Of a stretch of DNA of 64,000 nt, positions 55,562 to 64,000 are shown in pieces. The stretch comes from an uncultured Clostridia bacterium (lineage in GTDB: Bacteria; Bacillota; Clostridia; Oscillospirales; Oscillospiraceae): assembly GCA_945948185.1 (NCBI GenBank), contig CAMFAL010000002.1, positions 1-64,000 on the forward strand. The letters run 5' to 3'. The notes beneath the pieces are model-generated. The model worked only from the letters and a program-made list of their open reading frames with translations, was not told where the DNA came from and did not search any database. Each line of letters begins with the position of its first letter. Position 1 is the stretch's first letter. The translations under genes and the position numbers were made by a program.

Positions 55562-56440
55562 TTATACGCTCAGGGGCCGCTTCTCTGCCAGGGATTCCAG
55601 AAAGCGGACCGCACCGCCGTTGGCGGGCTCCACCTCTGTCCGCAGGTTGCTGCCCGGCAGGTGAAATTCCGCTGCCAGGGTCCCGGCGTAGTCTCCGCTC
55701 CGGGTCAGGGTCACACCCTTCAAAGATGTCCAGGGAATGGCGGTGAACTCGGCGCTGTACTTCTGCTCCCCTTTTTTCTCCGGCTTGCCGCTGCGCAGCA
55801 GCAGAAGCTCCCGGTCATTGTGGAGATACAGCGTCCCGGCGAGCTCCTCCGGCTTGGTCCAGGGGAACCGCCGTCCCGCCCGAAAATCGCTCCAACAGGG
55901 CTGGTAGGCATCCAGCTCAAATGCCACGCCCCGGTCCCGCAGGTCCCGCAGTTGGTTGAAAAGCCAGATATCTACCTTCTCCTCCGTCAGTGCCAAGTCC
56001 GGGACCAGACCCTTCGGGCAGGTGCTCTCCGACGGCCAGGACTGGCGTACCAGGTCCAGCAGCTTCCAGATGGTGTCCGCGGAAACCGTGTTATAAGGCA
56101 GCGTCACCGCCCCTTCCCGGCCGTACAGGGTACAGACGCCCTTCAGCAGCCGCTGGTACAGCCGCACGCCGCCGGTCTCCACGAAGGAGATGCTGGTGGT
56201 ATCCACCGCCTTCTCCCGGCGGCTCCAGATGCGAATGCCGGTCTCGTCCGCACCCACCACATAATCGTACAGGTCCATGTCCGGCGTGGCTTTCCGCCTC
56301 TCAATATCCCTGGGCAGCTTGAACAGCATCCGGTACGTCTCCGGATGCTCCACATAAGGCACAAAGAGAGGCGGCAGCGGATGGTCCTCGTCGATCTCAT
56401 AGATCCAGGGGCCAAAGGCATCGTATTCTGAAACCCGCAC
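55562..56440 (-). CDS. Protein of unknown function (292 aa)
   Basis: Intact ORF with SD; no signal peptide or recognised domain. Confidence 0.7.
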   Translation of the reverse strand: MRVSEYDAFGPWIYEIDEDHPLPPLFVPYVEHPETYRMLFKLPRDIERRKATPDMDLYDYVVGADETGIRIWSRREKAVDTTSISFVETGGVRLYQRLLKGVCTLYGREGAVTLPYNTVSADTIWKLLDLVRQSWPSESTCPKGLVPDLALTEEKVDIWLFNQLRDLRDRGVAFELDAYQPCWSDFRAGRRFPWTKPEELAGTLYLHNDRELLLLRSGKPEKKGEQKYSAEFTAIPWTSLKGVTLTRSGDYAGTLAAEFHLPGSNLRTEVEPANGGAVRFLESLAEKRPLSV

Positions 56441-56456
56441 AATTAACCCTTCTTTC

Positions 56457-57461
56457 TCACATCCAGGTGGTCTCCAGCAGTTCGTCCTTCTTGGCGCGGG
56501 TCATCAGCTCCGCCACCACCTCCCGGACTTGCCTGCCGTGGTACAGCACCTCGTAAGCGCAGCGGCAGATAGGCATTTCAACGCCCTCCCGCTCCGCCAG
56601 CTGGTGGATGCTCTCGGCGGCGTAGTAGCCTTCCACCACGGCGCCGACCTCCTCCATGGCCTGCTGGACGGTCTTGCCCTGGCCGATCAGGATGCCCGCC
56701 CGGTTGTTCCGGGAGTGCATGGAGGTACAGGTGACGATCAGGTCGCCCATGCCCGCCAGGCCGCCAAAGGTACGGCGGGTACCGCCCAGCTGTTCGCCCA
56801 GCCGGGTCAGCTCCGCCATGGCCCGGGTCATCAGCAGAGCCTTGGTGTTGTCCTGGAATCCCAGGCCGGTGCAGATGCCGCAGCTCAGAGCCACCACATT
56901 TTTCAGCGCCGCCGCCAGCTCCACACCAATGATGTCATAGCTGGTGTAGATGCGGAAATAGTCGTTCATGAAGGCGTCCTGGACAAATCTGGCCGCCGTC
57001 CGGTCCGGGCAGGCGGACACGCAGCCGGTGGGCATCCGAATGCCTACTTCCTCTGCATGAGAGGGGCCGGAAAGTGCAACCACTTTACAGATATTTCCCG
57101 TCACTTCCTGCAGGACCTGGCTCATGCGCAGGTTGGTGTCCCGCTCGATGCCCTTGGAGACCGTCACCAGGATGGTCTCCGGCCGCAGGTAGGGCGCCAT
57201 TTTTTTGCCAGTCTCCCGGACGGCGAAGGAGGGCGGCGCGGACACCACCATATCCGCCCCCTCCAGGCAGGATAGGTCGCTGGTGATATGCAGGCTGTCC
57301 GGCAGGCCCACACCCTTCAACAGGGGATTCTGCCGGGTTTCCGCCATCTCAGCCGCCTTGGCGGGGTTATGGGACCACAGCCAGGTCTCATGGCCGTTGT
57401 CGCAGAGGACCAGGCTCAGGGCCGTGCCCCAGCCGCCGCTGCCAAGCACAACTGCTTTCAT
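56457..57461 (-). CDS. gpsA: Glycerol-3-phosphate dehydrogenase [NAD(P)+]
   Basis: KAVVLGSGGWGTALSLVLCDNGHETWLWSHN; LSGPSHAEEVG; GFQDNTKALLMTRAMAELTRLGEQLGG. Confidence 0.96.
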   Translation of the reverse strand: MKAVVLGSGGWGTALSLVLCDNGHETWLWSHNPAKAAEMAETRQNPLLKGVGLPDSLHITSDLSCLEGADMVVSAPPSFAVRETGKKMAPYLRPETILVTVSKGIERDTNLRMSQVLQEVTGNICKVVALSGPSHAEEVGIRMPTGCVSACPDRTAARFVQDAFMNDYFRIYTSYDIIGVELAAALKNVVALSCGICTGLGFQDNTKALLMTRAMAELTRLGEQLGGTRRTFGGLAGMGDLIVTCTSMHSRNNRAGILIGQGKTVQQAMEEVGAVVEGYYAAESIHQLAEREGVEMPICRCAYEVLYHGRQVREVVAELMTRAKKDELLETTWM

Positions 57462-57476
57462 AGGGTCTCCTCCCTT

Positions 57477-58148
57477 TTATGATTTGCGGTGGAGGCTGAA
57501 CTTGTTCTCCGTACCGCTCAGAAGCCGCTTGATATTAGCCCGGTGCTGCCACACCACCAGTCCGCCGCAGGCAAAGCCCAGGACCACGATGACGGGGTCG
57601 GGATAGCAGTACCAGGTGATGAAAGGAAAACTGGCCCCGGCCCACAGGGAGCCCAGGGACACATACCGGGTCAGGATGGTCAGGATCAGGAACCCGCCCC
57701 AGACCACCAGGGCAATACGCCAGTCGATCATGATGGCGATGGTGCCGCCGGAGAGGATACCCTTGCCGCCCTTGAAGTGGAACATGCAGGGGAACATATG
57801 GCCCAGCAGGCAGAAGAGACCGGCCCAGTATTTCCCCAGTACATACCAGCCGCCGAACAGCCATTGGCCCAGTAAAACCGCAAGGACCGCCTTCAAAACA
57901 TCCGTCAGGATGACAACCGCAGTCAGAGGACCGCCGAAGGTCCGGTAGAAATTGGTCAGACCCGCGTTGCCGCTGCCGTGGTTCCGCACATCATCCCGCA
58001 AAATATACTTGGAGACAATGACCGCGCCGTTGAAGCAACCCAGGAAATAGGATGCCAGGGCGGTGATGACAGCCACCAGTACCAACTGGGCGCCGGTAGG
58101 GACCGCCACCAATTCCACGGTGGACCAACTACTCAGAAACGTTGGCAT
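57477..58148 (-). CDS. plsY: Glycerol-3-phosphate acyltransferase PlsY
   Basis: GSGNAGLTNFYRTFGGPLTAVVILTDVLKAVLAVLLG; FHFKGGKGILSGGTIAIMID. Confidence 0.94.
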   Translation of the reverse strand: MPTFLSSWSTVELVAVPTGAQLVLVAVITALASYFLGCFNGAVIVSKYILRDDVRNHGSGNAGLTNFYRTFGGPLTAVVILTDVLKAVLAVLLGQWLFGGWYVLGKYWAGLFCLLGHMFPCMFHFKGGKGILSGGTIAIMIDWRIALVVWGGFLILTILTRYVSLGSLWAGASFPFITWYCYPDPVIVVLGFACGGLVVWQHRANIKRLLSGTENKFSLHRKS

Positions 58149-58151
58149 AGC

Positions 58152-59477
58152 TCAGTCCTCCTTGTCGCCCTTCTGGCGGATGGACAGCACAATGGGCGTG
58201 CCTTCCAGGCCGAAGGTATTGCGGATGCAGTTCTCGATATACCGCTGATAGGAGAAGTGGAACAGCCGGGCGTCGTTGCAGAAGATGACGAAATGGGGCG
58301 GACGGATGCCCACCTGGGTCATATAGTAGATCTTCAGGCGGCGGCCCTTGTCCGTGGGAGGCTGGACCCGGGTCTGGGCGTCGGCCAGCACGTTGTTCAG
58401 CATGCCAGTGGTGATGCGGACACTGGCCTGGTTGGACACGTAGTCGATCAGCTCAAAGAGCTTATCCACCCGCTGGCCGGTCTTGGCGGAGATAAAGAGG
58501 ATGGGGGCGTAGGGCATATAGGCCAGGCCCTGGCGGACCTCCTCCCGCATGCGGTCCATGGTCTTGCCGTCCTTTTCGATCAGGTCCCACTTGTTCACCA
58601 CGATGATGCAGGCCTTGCCGGCCTCGTGGGCCAGGCCCGCCACCTTGGTGTCCTGCTCGGTGACGCCCTCGGTGGCGTCGATCATGATGAGGCACACGTC
58701 GCTGCGCTCGATGGCCATGGTGGCCCGCAGAACGCTGTATTTCTCGATGTCCTCTTCCACCTTGGACTTCTTTCGGATGCCGGCGGTGTCAATGAACACG
58801 AAGCTGCCCTTGTCGTTGGTGAAACGGGAGTCGATGGCGTCCCGGGTGGTGCCCGCCACGTTGGAGACGATCACCCGCTCTTCCCCCAGAATCTTGTTGA
58901 CCAGGGAGGATTTACCGGCGTTGGGCTTGCCGATGACGGCCACTTTGATGGCGTCGTCCTCTTCCTGCTCTTCCTCCTCCGGCGGGAAATACTGGACGCA
59001 GGCGTCCAACAGGTCGCCGGTGCCATGGCCGTGGACGGCGGAGACAGCGATGGGGTCCCCCAGACCCAGGTTGTAGAACTCATAGAAGTCCGGGTCCACA
59101 GTGCCGGTGGAGTCCACCTTGTTCACCGCCAGCACGATGGGCTTGCCGCTGCGCAGCAGCATATTGGCCACCTCCTGGTCAGAGGCGGTGAGGCCCGTCT
59201 TGATGTCCGTCAGAAACACGATGACATTTGCGTTGTCGATGGCGATCTGAGCCTGGTCCCGCATGAATTCCAGAATCATATTGTCGGTGCGGGGCTCAAT
59301 GCCGCCGGTGTCGATGAGGGTGAACTTCCGGCCATTCCACTCCGTTTCTCCGTAGATGCGGTCCCGGGTTACGCCTGGGGTATCCTCCACGATGGAAAGC
59401 CGTCTGCCGATCAGCTTGTTGAACAGCATGGATTTACCGACATTGGGCCGTCCAACGATGGCAACGATGGGTTTCAT
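58152..59477 (-). CDS. der: Ribosome biogenesis GTPase Der
   Basis: Two GTPase domains: VGRPNVGKSMLFNKL and IGKPNAGKSSLVNKIL. Confidence 0.97.
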   Translation of the reverse strand: MKPIVAIVGRPNVGKSMLFNKLIGRRLSIVEDTPGVTRDRIYGETEWNGRKFTLIDTGGIEPRTDNMILEFMRDQAQIAIDNANVIVFLTDIKTGLTASDQEVANMLLRSGKPIVLAVNKVDSTGTVDPDFYEFYNLGLGDPIAVSAVHGHGTGDLLDACVQYFPPEEEEQEEDDAIKVAVIGKPNAGKSSLVNKILGEERVIVSNVAGTTRDAIDSRFTNDKGSFVFIDTAGIRKKSKVEEDIEKYSVLRATMAIERSDVCLIMIDATEGVTEQDTKVAGLAHEAGKACIIVVNKWDLIEKDGKTMDRMREEVRQGLAYMPYAPILFISAKTGQRVDKLFELIDYVSNQASVRITTGMLNNVLADAQTRVQPPTDKGRRLKIYYMTQVGIRPPHFVIFCNDARLFHFSYQRYIENCIRNTFGLEGTPIVLSIRQKGDKED

Positions 59478-59552
59478 CGGCTCTCACTTCCTTTCTGTTG
59501 TTTCATAAATGTCCAGTATATATTATACCCGCCAAAGGGCGGGATAGCAAGA

Positions 59553-59588
59553 CAAAAAGCAAGGAGGGAAGAATCCTTCTTCCCTCCT
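59553..59588 (-). terminator. Hairpin/terminator downstream of rpmF
   Basis: GGAGGGAAG-aat-CCTTCTTCCCTCC with T-rich minus-strand flank. Confidence 0.6.
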
Positions 59589-59607
59589 AAAGCAAGCATG
59601 CAAATCC

Positions 59608-59802
59608 TTATTTCGCGACGACGGACTTGACAACCTTGACCTCGCGGCCGTTGTAGTTACCGCACTCCTGGCACATTCTGTGAGGCAGGTGCAGCGCACC
59701 GCATTTCGGGCATGCGACGAGACCGGGAGCCTCCAGCTTCCAAACGGAGCTGCGGCGCTTGTCGCGTCTTGCTTTGGATACTTTTCCCTTAGGTACTGCC
59801 AT
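59608..59802 (-). CDS. rpmF: 50S ribosomal protein L32
   Basis: MAVPKGKVSKARRDKRRSSVWKLEAPGLVACPKCGALHLPHRMCQECGNYNGREV. Confidence 0.97.
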   Translation of the reverse strand: MAVPKGKVSKARRDKRRSSVWKLEAPGLVACPKCGALHLPHRMCQECGNYNGREVKVVKSVVAK

Positions 59803-59859
59803 TGTGACACCTCCTTGATCTTTCAAAGGCGCGGGAGTGTGGCCCGTCCTTATTGTACT

Positions 59860-60357
59860 TTATTTGTTCTCCAAAAGCTTTGCCAGGGCTGCGAGCCGGG
59901 GGTCCACTTCCTTCTTGCAGGAGCATGGCCCCAGATTCAGGTCGGCACCGCACCGGGGACACAGTCCCTTGCAATCTTCCGAACACAATGTTTTTGTGTC
60001 CATCTCCAGGATGAACGCCGTGCGGGCCAGGTCACCCGCATCCACCTTTCCCTCCTCCAGCAGGACGATCTCGTCGTTGTCCTCATTCTGGAGTTCCTCC
60101 GCCAGCATGCAGCGGAAGGGGACTTCCTTTTCCTGCGAAAACTCTTTTCCGCAGCGGTCACAGACCGCGTCCAGAACAGAACTGGCGGTCAGCTCCAACC
60201 ACAGAACGTCTGCGGTGTTCCGGATCTCTCCCTTCACCGCCACAGGGCGGCTGATGGGATACCGGCCGGCAAACTCCACATCGGACAGGTCCAGCTCAAA
60301 CTGTAAATCCAGGGTCTTGCCCGGGGTTCGCAGGATGGGTCTTACATCGATCAGCAT
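59860..60357 (-). CDS. YceD/DUF177 family protein
   Basis: AVCDRCGKEFSQEKEVPF...CSEDCKGLCPRCGADLNLGPCSC upstream of rpmF. Confidence 0.88.
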   Translation of the reverse strand: MLIDVRPILRTPGKTLDLQFELDLSDVEFAGRYPISRPVAVKGEIRNTADVLWLELTASSVLDAVCDRCGKEFSQEKEVPFRCMLAEELQNEDNDEIVLLEEGKVDAGDLARTAFILEMDTKTLCSEDCKGLCPRCGADLNLGPCSCKKEVDPRLAALAKLLENK

Positions 60358-60442
60358 AACATACCTCGCAATGACACGGTTAGTATTATAAAGGCTGGCG
60401 GTCCCGTTGTCAAACATTTTTTTCAAATTTCCGCCAGTTTTT

Positions 60443-60913
60443 TCACTGGTCCCTCTCCCGGTCCAGATGCTTACCCTCCAGGTCGATGCCCAGGATGCTG
60501 TTGCGGAAGCCCTTCTGCAAAACTTCCGCCGTGGTGATCTGGTAGCTGTCCTTGGGCCAGCGCTCTGCCCAGCCCTGGCGGAGCATCCCCGCCAGCCGTC
60601 CGCACAGGAGGTCCGGCTGGTCCAGCAGCATAGGCGAGAGGAAGCTGACGATGACCTGCTTCTCCTCCACCCGGACAGCGCCGCGGTTCCAGAAAGCCCG
60701 GCGCTTCCAGGCCGCCTCCAGGGCGTCCAGAATGTCGTTTGCCAGAGCCTCCAGGGCTGTCAGGTCCCCCTCTGTCTCCGCCACCGCCCGGGCGTAAAGC
60801 GGACCGAAGCGCTCCTCATACTCCCGCAGGGCCTTGGCGTATTCGTTCCGCCGGAACCGGGGCAGCCAGTCCTTGGCCTCCCAGACGGCGGCGCACAGGT
60901 CATCAATCCTCAT
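60443..60913 (-). CDS. Hypothetical protein (156 aa)
   Basis: MRIDDLCAAVWEAKDWLPRFRRNEYAKALREYEERFGPLY...; ATG at 60911-60913, overlaps the upstream gene end. Confidence 0.65.
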   Translation of the reverse strand: MRIDDLCAAVWEAKDWLPRFRRNEYAKALREYEERFGPLYARAVAETEGDLTALEALANDILDALEAAWKRRAFWNRGAVRVEEKQVIVSFLSPMLLDQPDLLCGRLAGMLRQGWAERWPKDSYQITTAEVLQKGFRNSILGIDLEGKHLDRERDQ

Positions 60914-61187
60914 GGCTCTCCTCTCCAACCTCCGCATCCGGCTCCTCGTCGGACCAGGTGCTGGGGTCATCCTTGTGTTTCGCACCGTATTGATAGGCAC
61001 TCCACTCCCGCCACAGCAGCCATCCGCCGATGACGGCGAATACCACGCCGCCTCCGATGCCGACGGCCGGAGAGTCCGAGGTCCCCCGGATCACGTTGAA
61101 AAACAACTGGGCCGCCAGGTACAGCAGGTAGCCTCCCGCCAGCACCCAGACGTAATTGACCTTGCCGGTCTTCTTGTTGCTGCCCAT
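60903..61187 (-). CDS. Small two-TM membrane protein
   Basis: 94 aa: VNYVWVLAGGYLLYLAAQLFFNVI and GGGVVFAVIGGWLLW; acidic C-terminus. Confidence 0.65.
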   Translation of the reverse strand: MGSNKKTGKVNYVWVLAGGYLLYLAAQLFFNVIRGTSDSPAVGIGGGVVFAVIGGWLLWREWSAYQYGAKHKDDPSTWSDEEPDAEVGEESHED

Positions 61188-61292
61188 AAAAAGCGTCTCC
61201 TTACCAACTCAAAATATTCCCCCGCCCTTTACAAGTGGGCGGCAAACGGGTATGATAATGCCAAACTCGGAACTTGTCACAGGAGGGTCATC

Positions 61293-62264
61293 ATGCGAGA
61301 ATTCACCATCGGGAAAAACGACGCCGGGCAGCGGCTGGACCGCTTTGTGTCCAAGAACCTGCCCCTGCTCCCTCCCGCCCTGCTGCAGAAATACATCCGC
61401 CTCAAGCGTATCAAGGTCAACGGAAAGGGCTCCAAGCGGGATGCCCGCCTCAATGCCGGCGATATTTTACAATTATATATCAACGACGAGTTCTTTGACA
61501 AGCCCAATGAGGAAAATCTCTTTCTCACCGTGTTCAAGCCCCAGTTGACTATCGTCTACGAGGACGAAAACCTGCTTTTGGTGGACAAGCGCCCCGGCCT
61601 GGTGGTCCACGCCGACGAGACGGAGAAGGTCAACACCCTCATCAACCATATCCAGGCCTATCTCTATCAAAAGAAGGAATGGAACCCCAAGTGGGAGAAT
61701 GCTTTCACCCCGGCTCTGTGCAACCGCATTGACCGGAACACCGGAGGCATCGTCATTGCCGCCAAGAACGCCGAGACTCTGCGGATCATCAACGAGAAGA
61801 TTCGGGACCACGAGCTGGAAAAGAGCTACCTCTGCGTCACCGTGGGCCATCCCCGGCCCGCGGAGGGAAAGATCGAGGGCTTTTTGCTGAAGGACGAGGC
61901 CAAAAAGCTGGTGTCCTTCTATCACCGTCCCGTCCCTGGCGGCAAGACCGCCGTTACCCTCTATAAATCCCTGGAAAACCGGGGAGAATTATCTCTGGTG
62001 GAATGCCGCCTGCTGACCGGCCGGACCCATCAGATCCGTGTCTCCATGGCGGAAATCGGCTGTCCCCTGCTGGGGGACGGCAAGTACGGCCGGGGCGACG
62101 TGAACAAGCGGTATCACGAGACCCGCCAGGCCCTCTATTCCTACAAGCTGCACTTCGATTTTTCCACCGACGCGGGGATGCTGAACTACCTGCGGGGCAA
62201 GACTTTCACCGTGGAGGACGTTCCCTTCCGGGAGAAATATTTTTCCCATGAGAAAAAAGGGTAA
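61293..62264 (+). CDS. RluA family pseudouridine synthase
   Basis: S4-like N-terminus; NRIDRNTGGIVIAAKNAE; LLTGRTHQIRVSMAEIGCPLLGDGKYG; ATG 61293 with aggagg SD. Confidence 0.94.
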   Translation: MREFTIGKNDAGQRLDRFVSKNLPLLPPALLQKYIRLKRIKVNGKGSKRDARLNAGDILQLYINDEFFDKPNEENLFLTVFKPQLTIVYEDENLLLVDKRPGLVVHADETEKVNTLINHIQAYLYQKKEWNPKWENAFTPALCNRIDRNTGGIVIAAKNAETLRIINEKIRDHELEKSYLCVTVGHPRPAEGKIEGFLLKDEAKKLVSFYHRPVPGGKTAVTLYKSLENRGELSLVECRLLTGRTHQIRVSMAEIGCPLLGDGKYGRGDVNKRYHETRQALYSYKLHFDFSTDAGMLNYLRGKTFTVEDVPFREKYFSHEKKG

Positions 62265-62269
62265 TTCCC

Positions 62270-62298
62270 TTGACATTTGGGGGTACTTCCTATATAGT
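62270..62298 (+). promoter_or_regulatory. Promoter upstream of potA
   Basis: TTGACA-17-TATAGT. Confidence 0.7.
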
Positions 62299-62394
62299 TC
62301 AAATTGCTGAATTTCGACGAAAAAGGTCCCCCCTTGACAGAGAAAAGAGGCGCATCGTTTTTACAGAAAATACACAGGAAATGGGGGAGGATAC

Positions 62395-63579
62395 ATGTCC
62401 AAAGAGTTGATTCGCCTGCGGGATGTCTGCATGGCCTTCGACGACGAGCTGGTTCTCGATCACTTAAATCTGTATTTTAATGACAAAGAATTCCTCACAC
62501 TGCTAGGGCCCAGTGGGTGCGGCAAGACCACCACACTGCGGATTATCGGCGGCTTCGTGACACCTACGTCCGGAGACGTCCTCTTTGACGGTGTGAGGAT
62601 TAATGACGTTCCGCCCTATCAGCGGCAGATCAATACCGTTTTTCAGAAATACGCCCTGTTTCCGCACCTGAACGTCTATGAAAATATTGCGTTCGGCCTG
62701 CGGATGCAGCGGCGGCCGGACCCCAATGACCCCACCGGAAAGCGGAAGGTAAAAATTCCCGAGGAGGAGATCGACCAGCGGGTCATGGAAATGCTGGAGG
62801 TCATCAGCCTCAAGGGCTTTGAGCACCGCAAGCCCGACGCCCTCTCCGGCGGCCAGCAGCAGCGTGTGGCCATTGCCCGCGCTCTGGTCAACAAGCCCAA
62901 GGTCCTGCTGCTGGACGAGCCTCTGGCGGCCCTGGACCTGAAGCTGCGGAAGGATATGCAGATCGAGCTGAAGCGCATCCAGCAGCAGGTGGGCATCACC
63001 TTTATCTACGTGACCCACGATCAGGAAGAGGCGCTCACCATGTCCGACACCATCGTGGTCATGGACAAGGGCACCATCCAGCAGATCGGCACCCCCGAGG
63101 ACATCTACAACGAGCCCAAGAACGCCTTCGTGGCGGACTTCATCGGCGAGTCCAACATCATCGACGGCGTCATGCTCCAGGACAATCTGGTGCAGATGTA
63201 CGGCAAGAAGTTCCCCTGCCTGGACGGCGGCTTTGCCGAAAACGAGCCGGTGGATGTGGTTATCCGGCCTGAGGACATCGACATTGTCCCCGTGGAGCAG
63301 GGCCAGCTGACCGGTGTCGTCACCAGCGTCACCTTCAAGGGAATGCAGTATGACATCATCGTGGACTTCAAGGGCTTCAAATGGCTCATTCAGACCACAG
63401 ACCATTGCCCCGAGGGCTCCCGCATCGGCATCAAGATCGACCCCGACGGCATCCATGTCATGAAAAAGAGTCAGTACTCCGGAATGTTCGGCGACTACTC
63501 CTCCTTCTCCGAGGAATATGACGAACTGGACGACGCCAGCCTGGAGCTGGACGAGGAGGAGAGCGGGGATGAGGAATAA
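62395..63579 (+). CDS. potA: Spermidine/putrescine ABC transporter ATP-binding protein
   Basis: [68 protein letters not shown]-terminal TOBE-like region. Confidence 0.93.
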   Translation: MSKELIRLRDVCMAFDDELVLDHLNLYFNDKEFLTLLGPSGCGKTTTLRIIGGFVTPTSGDVLFDGVRINDVPPYQRQINTVFQKYALFPHLNVYENIAFGLRMQRRPDPNDPTGKRKVKIPEEEIDQRVMEMLEVISLKGFEHRKPDALSGGQQQRVAIARALVNKPKVLLLDEPLAALDLKLRKDMQIELKRIQQQVGITFIYVTHDQEEALTMSDTIVVMDKGTIQQIGTPEDIYNEPKNAFVADFIGESNIIDGVMLQDNLVQMYGKKFPCLDGGFAENEPVDVVIRPEDIDIVPVEQGQLTGVVTSVTFKGMQYDIIVDFKGFKWLIQTTDHCPEGSRIGIKIDPDGIHVMKKSQYSGMFGDYSSFSEEYDELDDASLELDEEESGDEE

Positions 63580-64000
63580 GCTGCCCTTGCTGTCCATCCC
63601 CTATGTGGTCTGGATGGCGCTGTTCGTGGTGGCCCCCATCATCATGGTGGTCATTTACGCCTTCTCCTCCGCCGCCGGCGGCTTCACCCTGGCCAACTTC
63701 GCCCGCATGGGCACCTACACCGTGGTGTTCACCCGGTCCTTCAAGCTGGCCCTGATCGCCACGGCCATCTGCCTGCTGGTCGGCTATCCCGTGTCCTACA
63801 TGATGAGCAAGGAGGGTCCCCGGTTCCAGCGCATCGCTATGGTGCTCATCATGCTGCCCATGTGGATGAACTTCCTGCTGCGGACCTACTCCTGGATGGC
63901 CATTCTGGAGAACAACGGCCTGCTGAACCAGCTGTTCCAGAAGATCGGCCTCATCTCCCTTTACAACAACATCTTCGGCACGGACCTCACCTTTTTTCGC
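63569..64000 (+). CDS. potB: Spermidine/putrescine ABC transporter permease (truncated by window end)
   Basis: ATG at 63569 overlapping potA end: [34 protein letters not shown]...[26 protein letters not shown]; no stop in window. Confidence 0.9.
   Translation, partial: MRNKLPLLSIPYVVWMALFVVAPIIMVVIYAFSSAAGGFTLANFARMGTYTVVFTRSFKLALIATAICLLVGYPVSYMMSKEGPRFQRIAMVLIMLPMWMNFLLRTYSWMAILENNGLLNQLFQKIGLISLYNNIFGTDLTFFR

Overview
This window looks like ordinary chromosome from a high-GC, spore-forming Clostridia species (Oscillospiraceae-like; inferred from gene content). About 70 coding regions are recognisable, most on the minus strand. They include ruvCAB, ilvA, an ECF sigma/DUF4179 pair, xerD-spoIIM, yajC, tgt, queA, asd, dapA, tyrS, recN-argR-nadK-tlyA-dxs, ispA-xseB-xseA, nusB, the full spoIIIAA-AH operon, dnaE, whiA-yvcK-rapZ-murB, hprK, rpmB, gpsA-plsY-der-rpmF and potA-potB. 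No rRNA, tRNA, CRISPR array or IS transposase was seen. The interesting content is non-coding. (1) A ~660-nt structured RNA lies between ispA and a small membrane-protein gene upstream of dxs. It has its own promoter and a closing stem joining its two ends. Position and neighbours fit OLE RNA with oapA. (2) A NiCo (czcD) riboswitch precedes a CDF metal transporter. (3) A Tyr T-box precedes tyrS. (4) A ~155-165-bp structured repeat occurs twice. Each copy lies directly after the attenuator terminator of one of those two leaders, with compensatory changes in its helices; I do not recognise it. (5) A ~130-150-bp imperfect palindrome is complete at ~39.7 kb and cut off at the window start. (6) Terminator hairpins overlap the promoter and/or Shine-Dalgarno of the downstream gene, with the T-tract touching the ATG. 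(7) A 625-bp hairpin-rich non-coding gap separates xseA and nusB. All family names come from reading translations and motifs by eye; no database search was run.
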